Source: Myxococcales bacterium 68-20
GTDB lineage: Bacteria > Myxococcota_A > Polyangia > Polyangiales > Polyangiaceae
Length of the DNA stretch: 64,000 nucleotides
Assembly (NCBI GenBank): GCA_001899635.1
Contig: MKVQ01000040.1
Location: forward strand, 3,915-67,914
Reading direction: 5' to 3'
A program made the translations under genes and the position numbers. Positions 24,284-33,685 of the stretch are shown here, one piece after another. Under the pieces are notes generated by a model. The model worked only from the letters and a program-made list of their open reading frames with translations. It was not told the DNA's origin and made no database searches. The number at the start of each line of letters is the position of its first letter. The stretch's first letter is position 1.

Positions 24284-25470
24284 GCAGGCGATGGTTGGTT
24301 CTCGTCGCATGCGCAACGGCGTGTGCTTCGACCGAGGTACTCGACGGTTCGGGCCCTCCCGACGAGTCACGCGGCGTGCCGGAGCCAGGGCCTTCACTGG
24401 ACGGCGGGCTCGACGCCGCGAGAGAGGTCGACGCGTGCCCCGATGCCGACTGCGAGTACTTTCCCGAGGTCTGCTCGCCCGACAGCCTCTGTCCTAACGG
24501 TCCCTTCGACTCGACTCCTTCCGGCGATGGCCTCGACCCGCTTCTGATGATCAACGTCATCCGGGGTCGCTCGACCAGCGACATCTGGGCAGCCGGCGCG
24601 ATGGGAGCCATTGCTCACTTCGACGGAACATCCTGGACACGGTCGGATCTGGGCAGCCGTGAGACGCTGAAGGCCCTTTGGCTCCTCGATTCGGGCGAGG
24701 TCACGTTCGGTACGTTCTCACGCACCTACACGCGCGGGCTGGAGGTCGGTGACGCCGGAGCAGGAGCCTCGGCCGGAGGTTGGACTCTTGGTGTCCCGGC
24801 CATCCCGCCCGACCTTCGCCCCACCCAGGTCCAGCTTGGATCTACCTGGAGCGCGCCTGGCTCGAAGTGGCTTTGGTGCGCTGCGACGCCCATATTTCAG
24901 GGCAGTGGCTTGTGGCGAATGCGTCGTTCGCCGGAGGCGGTGCTCGCGGTGGAGGCCGGCGGCGCCGCGGACGTCTGCAGTGTCGAGCCATGCGGCCGGA
25001 TGAACAGCATCCACGGCGCGTCAGCGAACGAGTTGTGGGCGGTCGGAGAGGTCGGCTCTGCAGTGCGAATCACCGGAGCGGATGGAGACTCGCCGGTCAT
25101 CCAGGGGTTCAACACCCAAACGTGGAACGCTCTGAACGGAGTCTGGGCGGCGTCCCCCACCGACGTCTGGGCTGTCGGCGCGGGCGGAACCGTCCGCCAC
25201 TACACGGGCGACGCGATGCTCTGGGAGACCGTTGCGGGCGTCCCGACGAACGAAGTTCTGAGGGCCATATCAGGTTCGTCATCGAGCGATATCTGGGCCG
25301 TCGGTGATGCCGGGATCGTACTTCACTATGACGGCAAGAGCTGGTCGCGGGTCAAGGTTGCGGGCCTCGGTCCGCGTCGCCCGGACTTCACGACCGTCTG
25401 GGTCGCGGCGCCTGGCCACGTCTGGGTAGGCGCGCAGGGCGTGATTCTCTCCCTCGGAGGAAAGCCATGA
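24280..25470 (+). CDS. Cassette B gene 5: beta-propeller-like lipoprotein
   Basis: 396 residues; ATG 24280 within ATGA overlap. Signal peptide RRWLVLVACATACAS with lipobox Cys11 or Cys15, then CPDADCEYFPEVC as in the cassette A paralogue. Repeat elements RGRSTSDIWAAGAMGAIAHF, GASANELWAVGEVGSAVRIT, SPTDVWAVGAGGTVRHYTG, SSSDIWAVGDAGIVLHYDG indicate a propeller of about five or more blades. C terminus VGAQGVILSLGGKP. Same size class and ends as the cassette A gene; middle region diverged. Confidence 0.75.
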   Translation: MSRRWLVLVACATACASTEVLDGSGPPDESRGVPEPGPSLDGGLDAAREVDACPDADCEYFPEVCSPDSLCPNGPFDSTPSGDGLDPLLMINVIRGRSTSDIWAAGAMGAIAHFDGTSWTRSDLGSRETLKALWLLDSGEVTFGTFSRTYTRGLEVGDAGAGASAGGWTLGVPAIPPDLRPTQVQLGSTWSAPGSKWLWCAATPIFQGSGLWRMRRSPEAVLAVEAGGAADVCSVEPCGRMNSIHGASANELWAVGEVGSAVRITGADGDSPVIQGFNTQTWNALNGVWAASPTDVWAVGAGGTVRHYTGDAMLWETVAGVPTNEVLRAISGSSSSDIWAVGDAGIVLHYDGKSWSRVKVAGLGPRRPDFTTVWVAAPGHVWVGAQGVILSLGGKP

Positions 25471-26786
25471 GGCTGATGTCCCTGATGTATTGCGGGGCAC
25501 TCGCGCTCGGCGCTGCCATGTCCGTCTTCGCGTGCGCGGCGTCCGGCGGCGAACGGTTGGAGCTCCCTTCACCTGATTCAGGGGACGGCGTGACCGTGAT
25601 CGAGGACGCCGGAGCGGCCCTGTCCGATGCGCCCGCGTCGGAGCCCGACTCGTCGCCCATCGACGGGCCGACGTGCAGTGACGCAGGTTGGTGTCGAACC
25701 GAGTTGCCCGACGTAGATCTCGTCCTCAAGGACATCTGGCCGGTCGGCGCACATGCGTTCGCGGTCGCGGATAGCCCGACCCTCGGCGTCAAGGTGCTCG
25801 AGTGGTCGGATACCAGCTCCAGCTGGCAGTACATCGACGACAGCTCTCAGAACTCCATCGGCGTCGGCAAATACGCCGGAAGGCTCTGGGCGCCGAACGA
25901 GAACGAGGTCTACTACGGAGTTGCGCCTGGCTACATCTATCACGGGACACGGCCGGTCCCGCCCGCGACGACGTGGGGATGGATACGGCATAGGCTCGGT
26001 GGCAACAGCGGTGCCGGGAACGTCGATCCCCAGGCCGGATATCCGAGCTACTGGAAGATCGGCGCCAACTATCCGGCGTTGGGGGTCTGGGGTACGAGCG
26101 CCAGTGACGTCTACGCGTGGTTCTCGAACACCATCTATCACTGGACGAGCGTCGACGGCGGAGCGCCGGAGTGGGTCCCCGAATACGTAGCGGACGATGC
26201 CTCGGCGGCGACGGAGCGGATGTTCTTTCTTGCTGCGGCAGGTACGGGGCCTGACGGGATCTGGTTCGCCGGCGCGCGGTCTCGGCCGAGTGCGGCGTGT
26301 GCCGTCATCGTGAGAAAGACCAGTGCGGGATATGAACGGATCGCGGATGGAGCTCTCACGAACGATTTCGCTCGGTGCGGACCGCGAGCGGGGTCGCTGT
26401 TGATCAGCGGAGGGGAGGAAGGATGGCTCACCGACATTCAGGCCACGTCGGCGGATCGGATCCTCGGCCTCAAGGGAGGTCGTGACTTGGTCAGAATCTC
26501 GGCCGCGGGGGACGGGTACGAGGTCCGCGTCTCTCCGGTCCCCTTGCGAGTCTCCCCGAGGCCGTTGAGCTCGTTCTGGCGAGCGCCCGACAGCATGTGG
26601 CTTGCTGGCTGGGGGATCGTCGTTCGAGCCACCGAGAGCGTCTGGGACGGTGGTGCATACGAGGTCTCGACGATTTCGATGGCCGGAGCGCCGCTCGCTC
26701 GACCGCTCTACCAAGTTCGCGGAACTTCCGACACCAAGCTCTGGGCCATCGGTGAACGCAATGCGCTCCACAAGACGACTCCTTGA
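25467..26786 (+). CDS. Cassette B gene 6: second propeller-like lipoprotein
   Basis: 439 residues; ATG 25467, ribosome site GGAGGA about 25457-25462 and ATGA overlap. Lipobox SVFAC (Cys23), conserved Cys pair SDAGWCRTE. It shares with the cassette A gene the blocks FAVADSPTLGVKVLEWSDTS, KYAGRLWAPNENEVYYGVAP, GTSASDVYAWFSNTIYHWTS and the C terminus ALHKTTP. Function unknown. The RCC1 gene starts 26 bases before its stop, exactly as in cassette A. Confidence 0.7.
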   Translation: MRLMSLMYCGALALGAAMSVFACAASGGERLELPSPDSGDGVTVIEDAGAALSDAPASEPDSSPIDGPTCSDAGWCRTELPDVDLVLKDIWPVGAHAFAVADSPTLGVKVLEWSDTSSSWQYIDDSSQNSIGVGKYAGRLWAPNENEVYYGVAPGYIYHGTRPVPPATTWGWIRHRLGGNSGAGNVDPQAGYPSYWKIGANYPALGVWGTSASDVYAWFSNTIYHWTSVDGGAPEWVPEYVADDASAATERMFFLAAAGTGPDGIWFAGARSRPSAACAVIVRKTSAGYERIADGALTNDFARCGPRAGSLLISGGEEGWLTDIQATSADRILGLKGGRDLVRISAAGDGYEVRVSPVPLRVSPRPLSSFWRAPDSMWLAGWGIVVRATESVWDGGAYEVSTISMAGAPLARPLYQVRGTSDTKLWAIGERNALHKTTP

Positions 26787-28131
26787 TAGATATTCAACCA
26801 TCGCTGTTCTTCTCGTCGCCAGTCTGGCGGCAGGTGCCGCTGGTGTCAGTTGTTCGAGCTCGAGCGACGGCAGGGGACTCGCTCCGGAAGACGCCGGTAC
26901 GGAGACGTCGACAGCGGATGATGACGCTGCCCCATCCGACGGCGGGGGCGGCGATGAGATGAGGGATGACGCGGCTCCGCCGCCCTTCGATGGAGGAGCT
27001 CGTGCGGTCATCTGCACGACGGATCCATGCGCGACGTCGCTCGTGACGACGATCCCGCTCAGCGACTCCGATCGCGGTGAGGGATACTGCGCGCTCCTCG
27101 GCGACGGCACGGTGGCGTGTTGGGGCGCAAACACGGCCGGGCAGCTCGGCCGTGGTGATGACGCCGGCACCGACGACGATCCGACGCCTGGGCGCGTGGT
27201 CGGGCTCTCAGACGTCGAGCGACTCGATCACACGTGTGCGCTCGACAAGAGCGGCAGCATTTGGTGCTGGGGCACGGGACCGTTCCTCCGCAATGACGCC
27301 GGCGCGCGGACGACCGAGCGGACACCGATCAAGTTGCCGCTTCCGCCCGCGGACCACGTCGGGCTCGGAGCAGAGGTCGCCTGCGCGTCGGTCGACGCCG
27401 GCATCTTCTGCTGGGGCAGAAACCTGAACGGGCAACTTTCGCCGCTTGCGGCAAACCCCGCATGGGCGACGCTCCCGCCACAACCGATCTCCATCCCGAA
27501 CGGAGCGCCGATCCGAGACCTCCTCGTGGGCAGAGCCTCGTTCATTCTCCGCGACGACGGCGAGGTGTCGAGCTGGGGCGCGAACCCGCCGCTTGGCCGG
27601 GTCTCGTCGCTCAGCCCGGATCCGTATCCGCTTCCGATTGCGCTTGGCGGCATCTCTGCGATCGACGTGACGAGCGGGAGCGCGTGCGCCACGACGGGCG
27701 GAGTCGGCTATTGCTGGGGAACACTCGTCGGCGGTAGCTCACCGCTCGATCGCGCCCTGCCCGAGCCGGTCGCCGCACCGGAGCCGCTCGTTCAGATCGC
27801 CACGACGACCGCCGGAGTCACCGTCGAGTCCAATACGACCATCATTCGCCCGCAGCGTTGGTGCGCCGTGGGCGCGTCGGGCGCGGTCTATTGCTGGGGA
27901 TTCAACGAGAGTGGCCAGGCGGGCGACGGGAGCAAGGCGAACGCGTACACCGCCGTCAAGGTTCAAGATCTGCCGACGAGCGCGGCACAGGTAAGAACGA
28001 TGCCCGATTCGACGTGTGCGCTTCTCACGAACGGTAAAGTGTATTGCTGGGGCGCGAACTATTACGGACAACTCGGAAATGGCAAGCTCAGGGTGCCGAG
28101 CGTCGTCCCGCAGGAAGTGGTGCTGCCATGA
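26761..28131 (+). CDS. Cassette B gene 7: RCC1-repeat lipoprotein
   Basis: 456 residues from ATG 26761, inside gene 6. Lipobox AGVSC (Cys31) and acidic Asp/Gly linker. RCC1 blades: VACWGANTAGQLGRGDDAG, IWCWGTGPFLRNDAG, IFCWGRNLNGQLS, VYCWGFNESGQAGDGSKA, VYCWGANYYGQLGNG. Layout is the same as the cassette A gene, including the short blade without a Cys (EVSSWGANPPLGRVSSL). Stop overlaps the IgGFc start (ATGA). Confidence 0.85.
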   Translation: MRSTRRLLDRYSTIAVLLVASLAAGAAGVSCSSSSDGRGLAPEDAGTETSTADDDAAPSDGGGGDEMRDDAAPPPFDGGARAVICTTDPCATSLVTTIPLSDSDRGEGYCALLGDGTVACWGANTAGQLGRGDDAGTDDDPTPGRVVGLSDVERLDHTCALDKSGSIWCWGTGPFLRNDAGARTTERTPIKLPLPPADHVGLGAEVACASVDAGIFCWGRNLNGQLSPLAANPAWATLPPQPISIPNGAPIRDLLVGRASFILRDDGEVSSWGANPPLGRVSSLSPDPYPLPIALGGISAIDVTSGSACATTGGVGYCWGTLVGGSSPLDRALPEPVAAPEPLVQIATTTAGVTVESNTTIIRPQRWCAVGASGAVYCWGFNESGQAGDGSKANAYTAVKVQDLPTSAAQVRTMPDSTCALLTNGKVYCWGANYYGQLGNGKLRVPSVVPQEVVLP

Positions 28132-29936
28132 AGCACATGACGATGAGCCGCGCGGTCGGCATGATGATCTGCGTCGCGTCGGCCGTGGCGAGCGCGGGGG
28201 CATGCTCGAATGACCGCGACGGGTTCACCCCCAATGCGCAAGGGATCCTTCCCGAGGATGACGCGTCCACCGTGCCGGACGCCCCGGACTGCCGCCTCCA
28301 GTGCTCGCTCGACGGCCGCTCGGTCATCGAGACGTGCACGGGGAGCGTCGTCGAGACGTGCGCAGCCGATCTCGCGTGCGGGGCCGGACGATGTCAGGAT
28401 CCGTGCGCCGCGGCGGCGGCGGATCGAAGCTCGAACGGCTGCGACTTCTACTTTCAGATGCCGCGTATGGACAAGAGCTATCCCCATAGTTGCAATGCCG
28501 CGTTCCTCGTCAACGCATCGAACCAGCCTGCCGAGGTCCTTCTCGAACGCGATGGGGTCACGATCGACGTCTCGAAGTCGATCTTTCGAACCGAGCCGGG
28601 CAGTGCCACGCTGATCTCTCACCATGGGCCGATCGAGCCGGGGGAGAGCGTCATTCTCTTTCTGTCGGATTCTGCGCCGGGGACGACGTATCCCGCCGGG
28701 AGTCATTTCATCAAGTGTCCGGCCGGAGTGACGCCCGCGACGATCGACGACAAGGTTCCGCATAGGACCGGCATCGGTTCCTCGTTCCGCCTCAAGAGCA
28801 GCATGCCGGTCGCGCTGACATCCATGTATCCGTTCGGCGGAGCGGCTTCGTACGTACCGACGGCCACCCTCGTCCTGCCGGTCTCGACGTGGGCGACGGA
28901 GCACGTCATCGTCAACGGCTGGGCGGCTAGCCGATCGGGCTCACCGTCCGCGCAGATCGTGGCGTCCGAAGACGATACCGAGATCACGATCCTGCCGAAG
29001 AAGGACATCCAGAGCGGTCGAGGCGTAAGCGGTGGGCTCGCCCACGAGCCCGCGAAGTATCGACTTGCACGAGGACAGTTCTTGCAGATCGTGCAGGAGG
29101 AGGAGCTCTCCGGAAGCACCGTCGTCTCGAACAAACCGACGACCGTCTTCGGTGGGAACTCGTGCGCCTTCCTTCCCACGACGGCCGGAGCCTGCGATGT
29201 GCTCTCGCAGCAAATTCCGGCGTTCCAGCAATGGGGATCCGAGTACGTCGGGGTCGCCTATCGCCCACGCGGGGGCAACGAGCACGAGCCCGTGCCGTAT
29301 CGAATCGTCGCCGCAAGGGATGGCACCCGCCTCGATTACGACCCAGCGATTCCGCCGGGCGCGCCGACCACGATGAGCGCCGGCGAGGTGGCGATGTTCC
29401 GTCAGGGAACAGGGGATGCGTTCGTCGTCCGAACGCAAGACGTCGAGCACCCGATCTACGTCTCCGCCCACATGACCGGCGCCGACGGCGATACCTTCTC
29501 TGCGCCGAACTACAAAGGGGCTGGTGATCCGGAGTTCGTGAACATCGTTCCGGCAGGCCAGTATTTGAGCTCGTACAGCTTCTACGCAGATCCCACGTAC
29601 GCGGAGACGTCACTCGTCATCGTCCGAAAGAAGCTCGGCGCCGAGTTCAAGGACGTCTGGCTCGAGTGTGCCGGCGATCTGACCAAATGGACGCCCGTCG
29701 GGACGCGGGGCGAGTATGAGTTCACCAGGGTCGATCTCTCGCGTGGGAAGGGGCCCGGCGACAGCTTCGGCGATGGCCCGACCACGAAGGTCTGCCGAAC
29801 TGGCCTGCAGCGCATGCGGAGCGAAGGTCCATTCACCGCCACGTTGTGGGGGTGGGACTCATACGCGAGTTACGCCTATCCGGGTGGAACTGCCCAGCGA
29901 AAGCTCGTCGAGACGCCGCTCAAGCCGGTCAACTGA
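28128..29936 (+). CDS. Cassette B gene 8: IgGFc-binding-domain lipoprotein
   Basis: 602 residues; ATG 28128 overlaps the RCC1 stop, AGGAAG upstream. Lipobox AGAC (Cys26), Cys-rich segment CRLQCSLDGRSVIETCTGSV, then the IgGFc-binding domain: LTSMYPFGGAASYVPTATLV, SEDDTEITILPKKDIQSGRG, SNKPTTVFGGNSCAFLPTTA, QIPAFQQWGSEYVGVAYRPR, and the terminal YASYAYPGGTAQRKLVETPL identical to cassette A. Last gene of the cassette; no terminator hairpin was seen after it. Confidence 0.82.
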   Translation: MKHMTMSRAVGMMICVASAVASAGACSNDRDGFTPNAQGILPEDDASTVPDAPDCRLQCSLDGRSVIETCTGSVVETCAADLACGAGRCQDPCAAAAADRSSNGCDFYFQMPRMDKSYPHSCNAAFLVNASNQPAEVLLERDGVTIDVSKSIFRTEPGSATLISHHGPIEPGESVILFLSDSAPGTTYPAGSHFIKCPAGVTPATIDDKVPHRTGIGSSFRLKSSMPVALTSMYPFGGAASYVPTATLVLPVSTWATEHVIVNGWAASRSGSPSAQIVASEDDTEITILPKKDIQSGRGVSGGLAHEPAKYRLARGQFLQIVQEEELSGSTVVSNKPTTVFGGNSCAFLPTTAGACDVLSQQIPAFQQWGSEYVGVAYRPRGGNEHEPVPYRIVAARDGTRLDYDPAIPPGAPTTMSAGEVAMFRQGTGDAFVVRTQDVEHPIYVSAHMTGADGDTFSAPNYKGAGDPEFVNIVPAGQYLSSYSFYADPTYAETSLVIVRKKLGAEFKDVWLECAGDLTKWTPVGTRGEYEFTRVDLSRGKGPGDSFGDGPTTKVCRTGLQRMRSEGPFTATLWGWDSYASYAYPGGTAQRKLVETPLKPVN

Positions 29937-30550
29937 GAGCCGGCGACGCGTGAGCGCCCTCCAACCCTCGCCGAGGTGGCGCGCGAGCGTGCGCGCGTAG
30001 GCGTCGAGAAGGGACCGACGATCTCGCGCCCGCGTCTGACCGCTCGTCGCTCCGCTGTTGCGCCGCAACGGCCGGTGAAAGCGATGATGGCATCGAGCGC
30101 CAAGGAGAACGCAGCTCGGTGCTGACGCACGCGTGGGGGCTCCGTCGTGCGTCCCGCGTTCTTGATCGGATTCCGTTTCGGACGGACGGCGCGCTCTGCA
30201 TCGCCCCACCATTCTCAGGGCCGAGAGCTCGTTGACGTTCGGGATGGCTTTCGGAAGGCGGGGAGGGCGGCGGCGCGACCGGTCCCGACTGAACACGCGG
30301 CGTCGGGACCCGTCACCTCCTACGGTCCCCCGCCGTGCGGAGACGCAGCACCGACGTCGTAGGAGGCTGCGCCGCCTCGGACGCAGCGCTCGGAGAGTGC
30401 TGCCCTTGAACCGAATCGCTCTCGTCCTGCGTGGGTGACGGCGGGCTAGCGCGGAAGACGGTTGCCTGTCCCCTGTGAGAGGCCGACCCTCGAAGAGCAG
30501 TACTTTCTGCGGGAATTAGCGATGGCACGCGGTCTGCTAAAGCGGCGAGC
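29937..30550. other. 614-base intergenic gap between cassette B and the sulfur island
   Basis: No credible gene on either strand. There is a loose 8-base inverted repeat CTCCTACG (30317-30324) / CGTAGGAG (30358-30365) of unclear meaning. The right end holds the start region of the binding-protein gene. Confidence 0.35.
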
Positions 30551-31822
30551 GTGTCCGTTATAGCGAACGAGCGTACGTTAAACTATCGACCCGGAAGCGC
30601 GGCCGTTGCCACGCTCGTCGGGCTCGCGGCTGTCACCCTCTCGAGCGTTGCCAGCGCGGCCCCGTGTCCGACCAACCTCCCCAATCCGATCTACGGCGCC
30701 GGAGGCAGCGCAGTCACCGCGACGCTCGGCGCGGTCGCCACGGCGCTCGCTGGCCTGCCGGAGAACGAGCGCGTCACGCTGTTCTACTGGGATCCGGGGG
30801 CCTGCAAGGGATACGAAGCCTTCGTCGAGAAGGACACGGGCTCCGGTCTCGCGACCGCGCCGGCCTACTTCAAGTACTGGGACGCCGCGGGGAACCTCAC
30901 GCAATGCGAGCCGTCGGGGGCCGAGGAGCTCAGCTTCGCGCACATGGGCAATACGCCCGCGCTGTGTCCGGCGAAGCGACCGCTGCCGGCGGGCTTCGGA
31001 CGATTCAGCGCTCCGATTCAGACGGTGAACATCATCACGCACGCAGCCTCGCAGTACGACTCGATCTCGGCCGAGGCCTTCTATCACGTGTACGGCTTCG
31101 GTCCCGGCGCGGCTGGGCACTCGGTCGCTCCGTGGACCGTACCGGAAGCGGTCTTCGCCCGTGCGACGAACTCCTTCGTTCATCAGATGCTGGCGGCGGC
31201 CTTCAAGGTTCCGGCCACGGCGTTCAAGGTCCCGGCATCGAACCTTCCGAGCACCAATCCGCAGACGGTGCAGGGCGTCTTTGCATGGGGCTCGAGCAAC
31301 GATCCGAGTCAGTCGCTCGGCTACGTGTCCGGCAGCGCCGCCGATCAGGGCGCAGATGACGGACAGATCAAGACGCTCGCCGTCCAGTACTTCGATCAGA
31401 CCTGCGGATACCTGCCCGATTCGAGTCGCACGCGGAAGGACAAGCTCAACGTGCGCAACGGGCAATACGCGCTCTTCACGCCCGGTCAGTTCTACGCGAA
31501 GGTCGATGGGGCTGGTGCGGTCGCAAACGCGCAGGTGAAGAAGCTCGTTCACTGGTTCGACGGCTCACTCGCCGCTCCGGGCGGGCTCGACATCGTCAAG
31601 ATCATCATCCAGTCGGGCGACGTCCCGCTCTGTGCGATGCACGCGAATCGACCTGACGGTGATCTCAACCCAATCGTGTCGTACGCGCCGACGAATCCGT
31701 GCAACGGCTACTTCGAGTCGATCGCGACGGGTTCGACCAGCCTGGCGGCATGCACCGCCGACAGCCAATGCAAGACCGCAGCGGGTGAGAAATGCCGCTA
31801 CGGGTTCTGCGAGCTCTACTGA
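30551..31822 (+). CDS. Exported periplasmic-binding-protein-like (PstS-type fold) protein
   Basis: 423 residues from GTG 30551. Hydrophobic signal (VATLVGLAAVTLSSVASAAP) then LPNPIYGAGGSAVTATLGAV, the opening seen in PstS-like anion-binding proteins, and later FVHQML, NGQYALFTPGQFYAKV. The C terminus has Cys pairs (CTADSQCKTAAGEKCRYGFC) outside the usual fold. A short internal tandem repeat encodes FKVPATAFKVPAS. First gene of a cluster with an OprO/P-like porin and a TonB system, so it probably binds an oxyanion; sulfate or a sulfate ester is inferred from the cys genes nearby. The start codon overlaps a putative operator, so the true start is uncertain. Confidence 0.6.
   Translation: MSVIANERTLNYRPGSAAVATLVGLAAVTLSSVASAAPCPTNLPNPIYGAGGSAVTATLGAVATALAGLPENERVTLFYWDPGACKGYEAFVEKDTGSGLATAPAYFKYWDAAGNLTQCEPSGAEELSFAHMGNTPALCPAKRPLPAGFGRFSAPIQTVNIITHAASQYDSISAEAFYHVYGFGPGAAGHSVAPWTVPEAVFARATNSFVHQMLAAAFKVPATAFKVPASNLPSTNPQTVQGVFAWGSSNDPSQSLGYVSGSAADQGADDGQIKTLAVQYFDQTCGYLPDSSRTRKDKLNVRNGQYALFTPGQFYAKVDGAGAVANAQVKKLVHWFDGSLAAPGGLDIVKIIIQSGDVPLCAMHANRPDGDLNPIVSYAPTNPCNGYFESIATGSTSLAACTADSQCKTAAGEKCRYGFCELY
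30553..30568 (-). promoter_or_regulatory. Putative operator, site 1 of the shared sulfur-island element
   Basis: On the minus strand this reads GTTCGCTATAACGGAC: half sites GTTC and GGAC flanking N2-TATAAC. It is one of four similar elements (others at 40354, 41529, 45793). It overlaps the annotated GTG of the binding-protein gene. The regulator is unknown. Confidence 0.4.
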
Positions 31823-31839
31823 GTCGGAAGGACCTGGCC

Positions 31840-32157
31840 ATGCGATCCATTCACAGCGTTCTTCTTCTCGCTTCTTCGACCGTTCTCTTGTCGCTCGTCG
31901 TCGCCTGCTCTTCGAGCGATGACGGTGCGGCAGCCCCCTCGCGGCCGCCGACGCCGCCTCCGGCGAGCTCGTCCCAAACCGACGGTGGCGGCGATGGCGG
32001 TCAAAGCAGCGACAACTGCTTCGACACGACGAAGGACAAGCCGGTCCAGCAGATCGACTTTTTGAATCAGTGCAACGGGACCGAGTGCTTCCCGTTCGAG
32101 AACGGAGCGCGGATCGAGGGGTACACACCCGGCGCTCCGCTCCCGCCGCTGAACTGA
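31840..32157 (+). CDS. Small lipoprotein of the uptake cluster
   Basis: 105 residues; GGAAGGA at 31826-31832 supports ATG 31840. Signal peptide with lipobox LVVAC (Cys23 or thereabouts), Pro/Ser/Gly/Asp-rich linker, then a short Cys-containing tail (DNCFDTTKDKPVQQIDFLNQ, NGTECFPFENGARIEGYTPG). 17 bases after the binding-protein stop and 13 before the porin, so within the operon. No family recognised; probably an accessory envelope lipoprotein. Confidence 0.7.
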   Translation: MRSIHSVLLLASSTVLLSLVVACSSSDDGAAAPSRPPTPPPASSSQTDGGGDGGQSSDNCFDTTKDKPVQQIDFLNQCNGTECFPFENGARIEGYTPGAPLPPLN

Positions 32158-32170
32158 GCTCGAGCGATCG

Positions 32171-33685
32171 ATGTTCGTGATGAACAGCCCTTTTCGCAGG
32201 GTGGTGGGGACCTGCGCGCTGGCCGCGGCGTTTTTCGCCGCGGCGCGGGCGAACGCCCAGACGCAAGCTCCTTCGAGCCCGGCGCAAGACGAGGACGCGG
32301 AGGTCGTCGTCCCCTCCGCGCCTCCGCCTCCGACTCCGAGCGCGCCACCTCCCGCGAGCGCTCCGTCGCCGGCACCCGCACCTCCAGCACCAGCCCCGTC
32401 CGCGCCACCGCTCACGGAGCGAACGCCCGCTTCTCTTGCGGGCCTTCCGTCGACCACGGCACCGGCCGGTCCTTCGGGCTCGCCGCAGACCCTCGTGGCC
32501 GAGGGGAGCAACTACGTGCGTCCCATTCGCCGTGGGCTCGCGTGGTGGGGCTTCGTGCAGGCCCAATACCAGCGCAACCAGCTCTCGGAAGACCAGCTCG
32601 CACCGGGCGGCGAGCCGCTCAACCTCGACGAGTTCGTCCTCCGGCGCGCGCGCCTGCGTATCGATCACGGATGGGAGTACGCCGCCGCGACGCTCGAGCT
32701 GGACGCGACCACCCTCAACGGTCTCCGTGTTGGCCCGCGGCGCGCCGAGGCCTCCCTCCTCTATCGAGGTGGCAACGACGATCGCGTCACGCCGCTGCTC
32801 GTGCTCACGGCGGGGATCACCGACCTGCCGTTTGGCGCCGAGATCGCCGAGTCGCAGCGCGACCGCGTCTTCATGGAGCGAAGCCTTGGCTCGACGGCGC
32901 TCTTCCCGACCGAGGCAGACATCGGCGTCAAGCTCTGGGGCGCGTACCGATTCCTCAACTACGCCGTCGCGGTGGTCAACGGGCAGCCGCTCGTGAACAG
33001 CTTCTTCCCGCGCGATCCGACCGCCGCGAAGGATGTCGTCGGTCGCGTCGGCGCTCGCATCCCCGTGTTGCCCTCGCTCGGAATCGAGGGCGGCGTGTCG
33101 TTCTACAACGGCACCGGCTTCAGCCCTGGTCGCGACGCGACGAAGGACTCGATCACGTGGGTCGACGACAACACGAACCGCTTCGCCGAGCCTCATGAGC
33201 TCCAGGGCGTGCCGGGGTCGGCGGCCGTACCGTCCCGCAACTTCCGGAGGTGGGCGCTCGGGCTCGATCTCGCGGCGAACCTGCGGACGCCGCTCGGCGT
33301 GACCCGCGCCGCCGGCGAGGTCGCGCTCGCCTCGAACCTCGATCGCGGTCTGCTCGTGTCGGATCCGGTGCTCTCCGGCGCCGACGTGCGGCAGCTCGTG
33401 CTCGCCGTCTCCGGGATCCAGCAGTTCTTCGACTACGGCCTCGCGGGCGTTCGCGTCGCGTATTACGACCCGAACAGCGACGTCCTCGAGCAGCGAGCGG
33501 GCGTCTTCCACATCAAGGACGAGTCGTTCTGGGTGTTCTCGCCCACGATCGGCCTGACGCTTCCGCATGGGCGCCTCGTCGGGCAATACGACATCGTCAC
33601 GGATCACCTCGCGCGCGACGATCGTGGCGTTCCTGCGAACGCGAAGAACAATCAGCTCACCGTTCGCCTTCAGGTGGACCTGTGA
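32171..33685 (+). CDS. OprO/OprP-type phosphate-selective-like porin
   Basis: 504 residues. Signal peptide ending ARANAQ, a long Pro/Ala/Ser-rich spacer (about 35-110), then a barrel resembling OprO/P porins: YVRPIRRGLAWWGFVQAQYQ, LRRARLRIDHGWEYAAATLE, FGAEIAESQRDRVFMERSLG, KLWGAYRFLNYAVAVVNGQP, IGLTLPHGRLVGQYDIVTDH and an aromatic/aliphatic final strand (RLQVDL). Such trimeric porins pass small anions across the outer membrane. The proline-rich spacer is unusual for the family and could cross the peptidoglycan. Operon with the binding protein; stop overlaps the next GTG. Confidence 0.75.
   Translation: MFVMNSPFRRVVGTCALAAAFFAAARANAQTQAPSSPAQDEDAEVVVPSAPPPPTPSAPPPASAPSPAPAPPAPAPSAPPLTERTPASLAGLPSTTAPAGPSGSPQTLVAEGSNYVRPIRRGLAWWGFVQAQYQRNQLSEDQLAPGGEPLNLDEFVLRRARLRIDHGWEYAAATLELDATTLNGLRVGPRRAEASLLYRGGNDDRVTPLLVLTAGITDLPFGAEIAESQRDRVFMERSLGSTALFPTEADIGVKLWGAYRFLNYAVAVVNGQPLVNSFFPRDPTAAKDVVGRVGARIPVLPSLGIEGGVSFYNGTGFSPGRDATKDSITWVDDNTNRFAEPHELQGVPGSAAVPSRNFRRWALGLDLAANLRTPLGVTRAAGEVALASNLDRGLLVSDPVLSGADVRQLVLAVSGIQQFFDYGLAGVRVAYYDPNSDVLEQRAGVFHIKDESFWVFSPTIGLTLPHGRLVGQYDIVTDHLARDDRGVPANAKNNQLTVRLQVDL

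Noticed and set aside
31565-33607. 680-codon minus-strand frame across the porin gene
   Set aside because: Antisense shadow of the porin and lipoprotein genes; no domain features.
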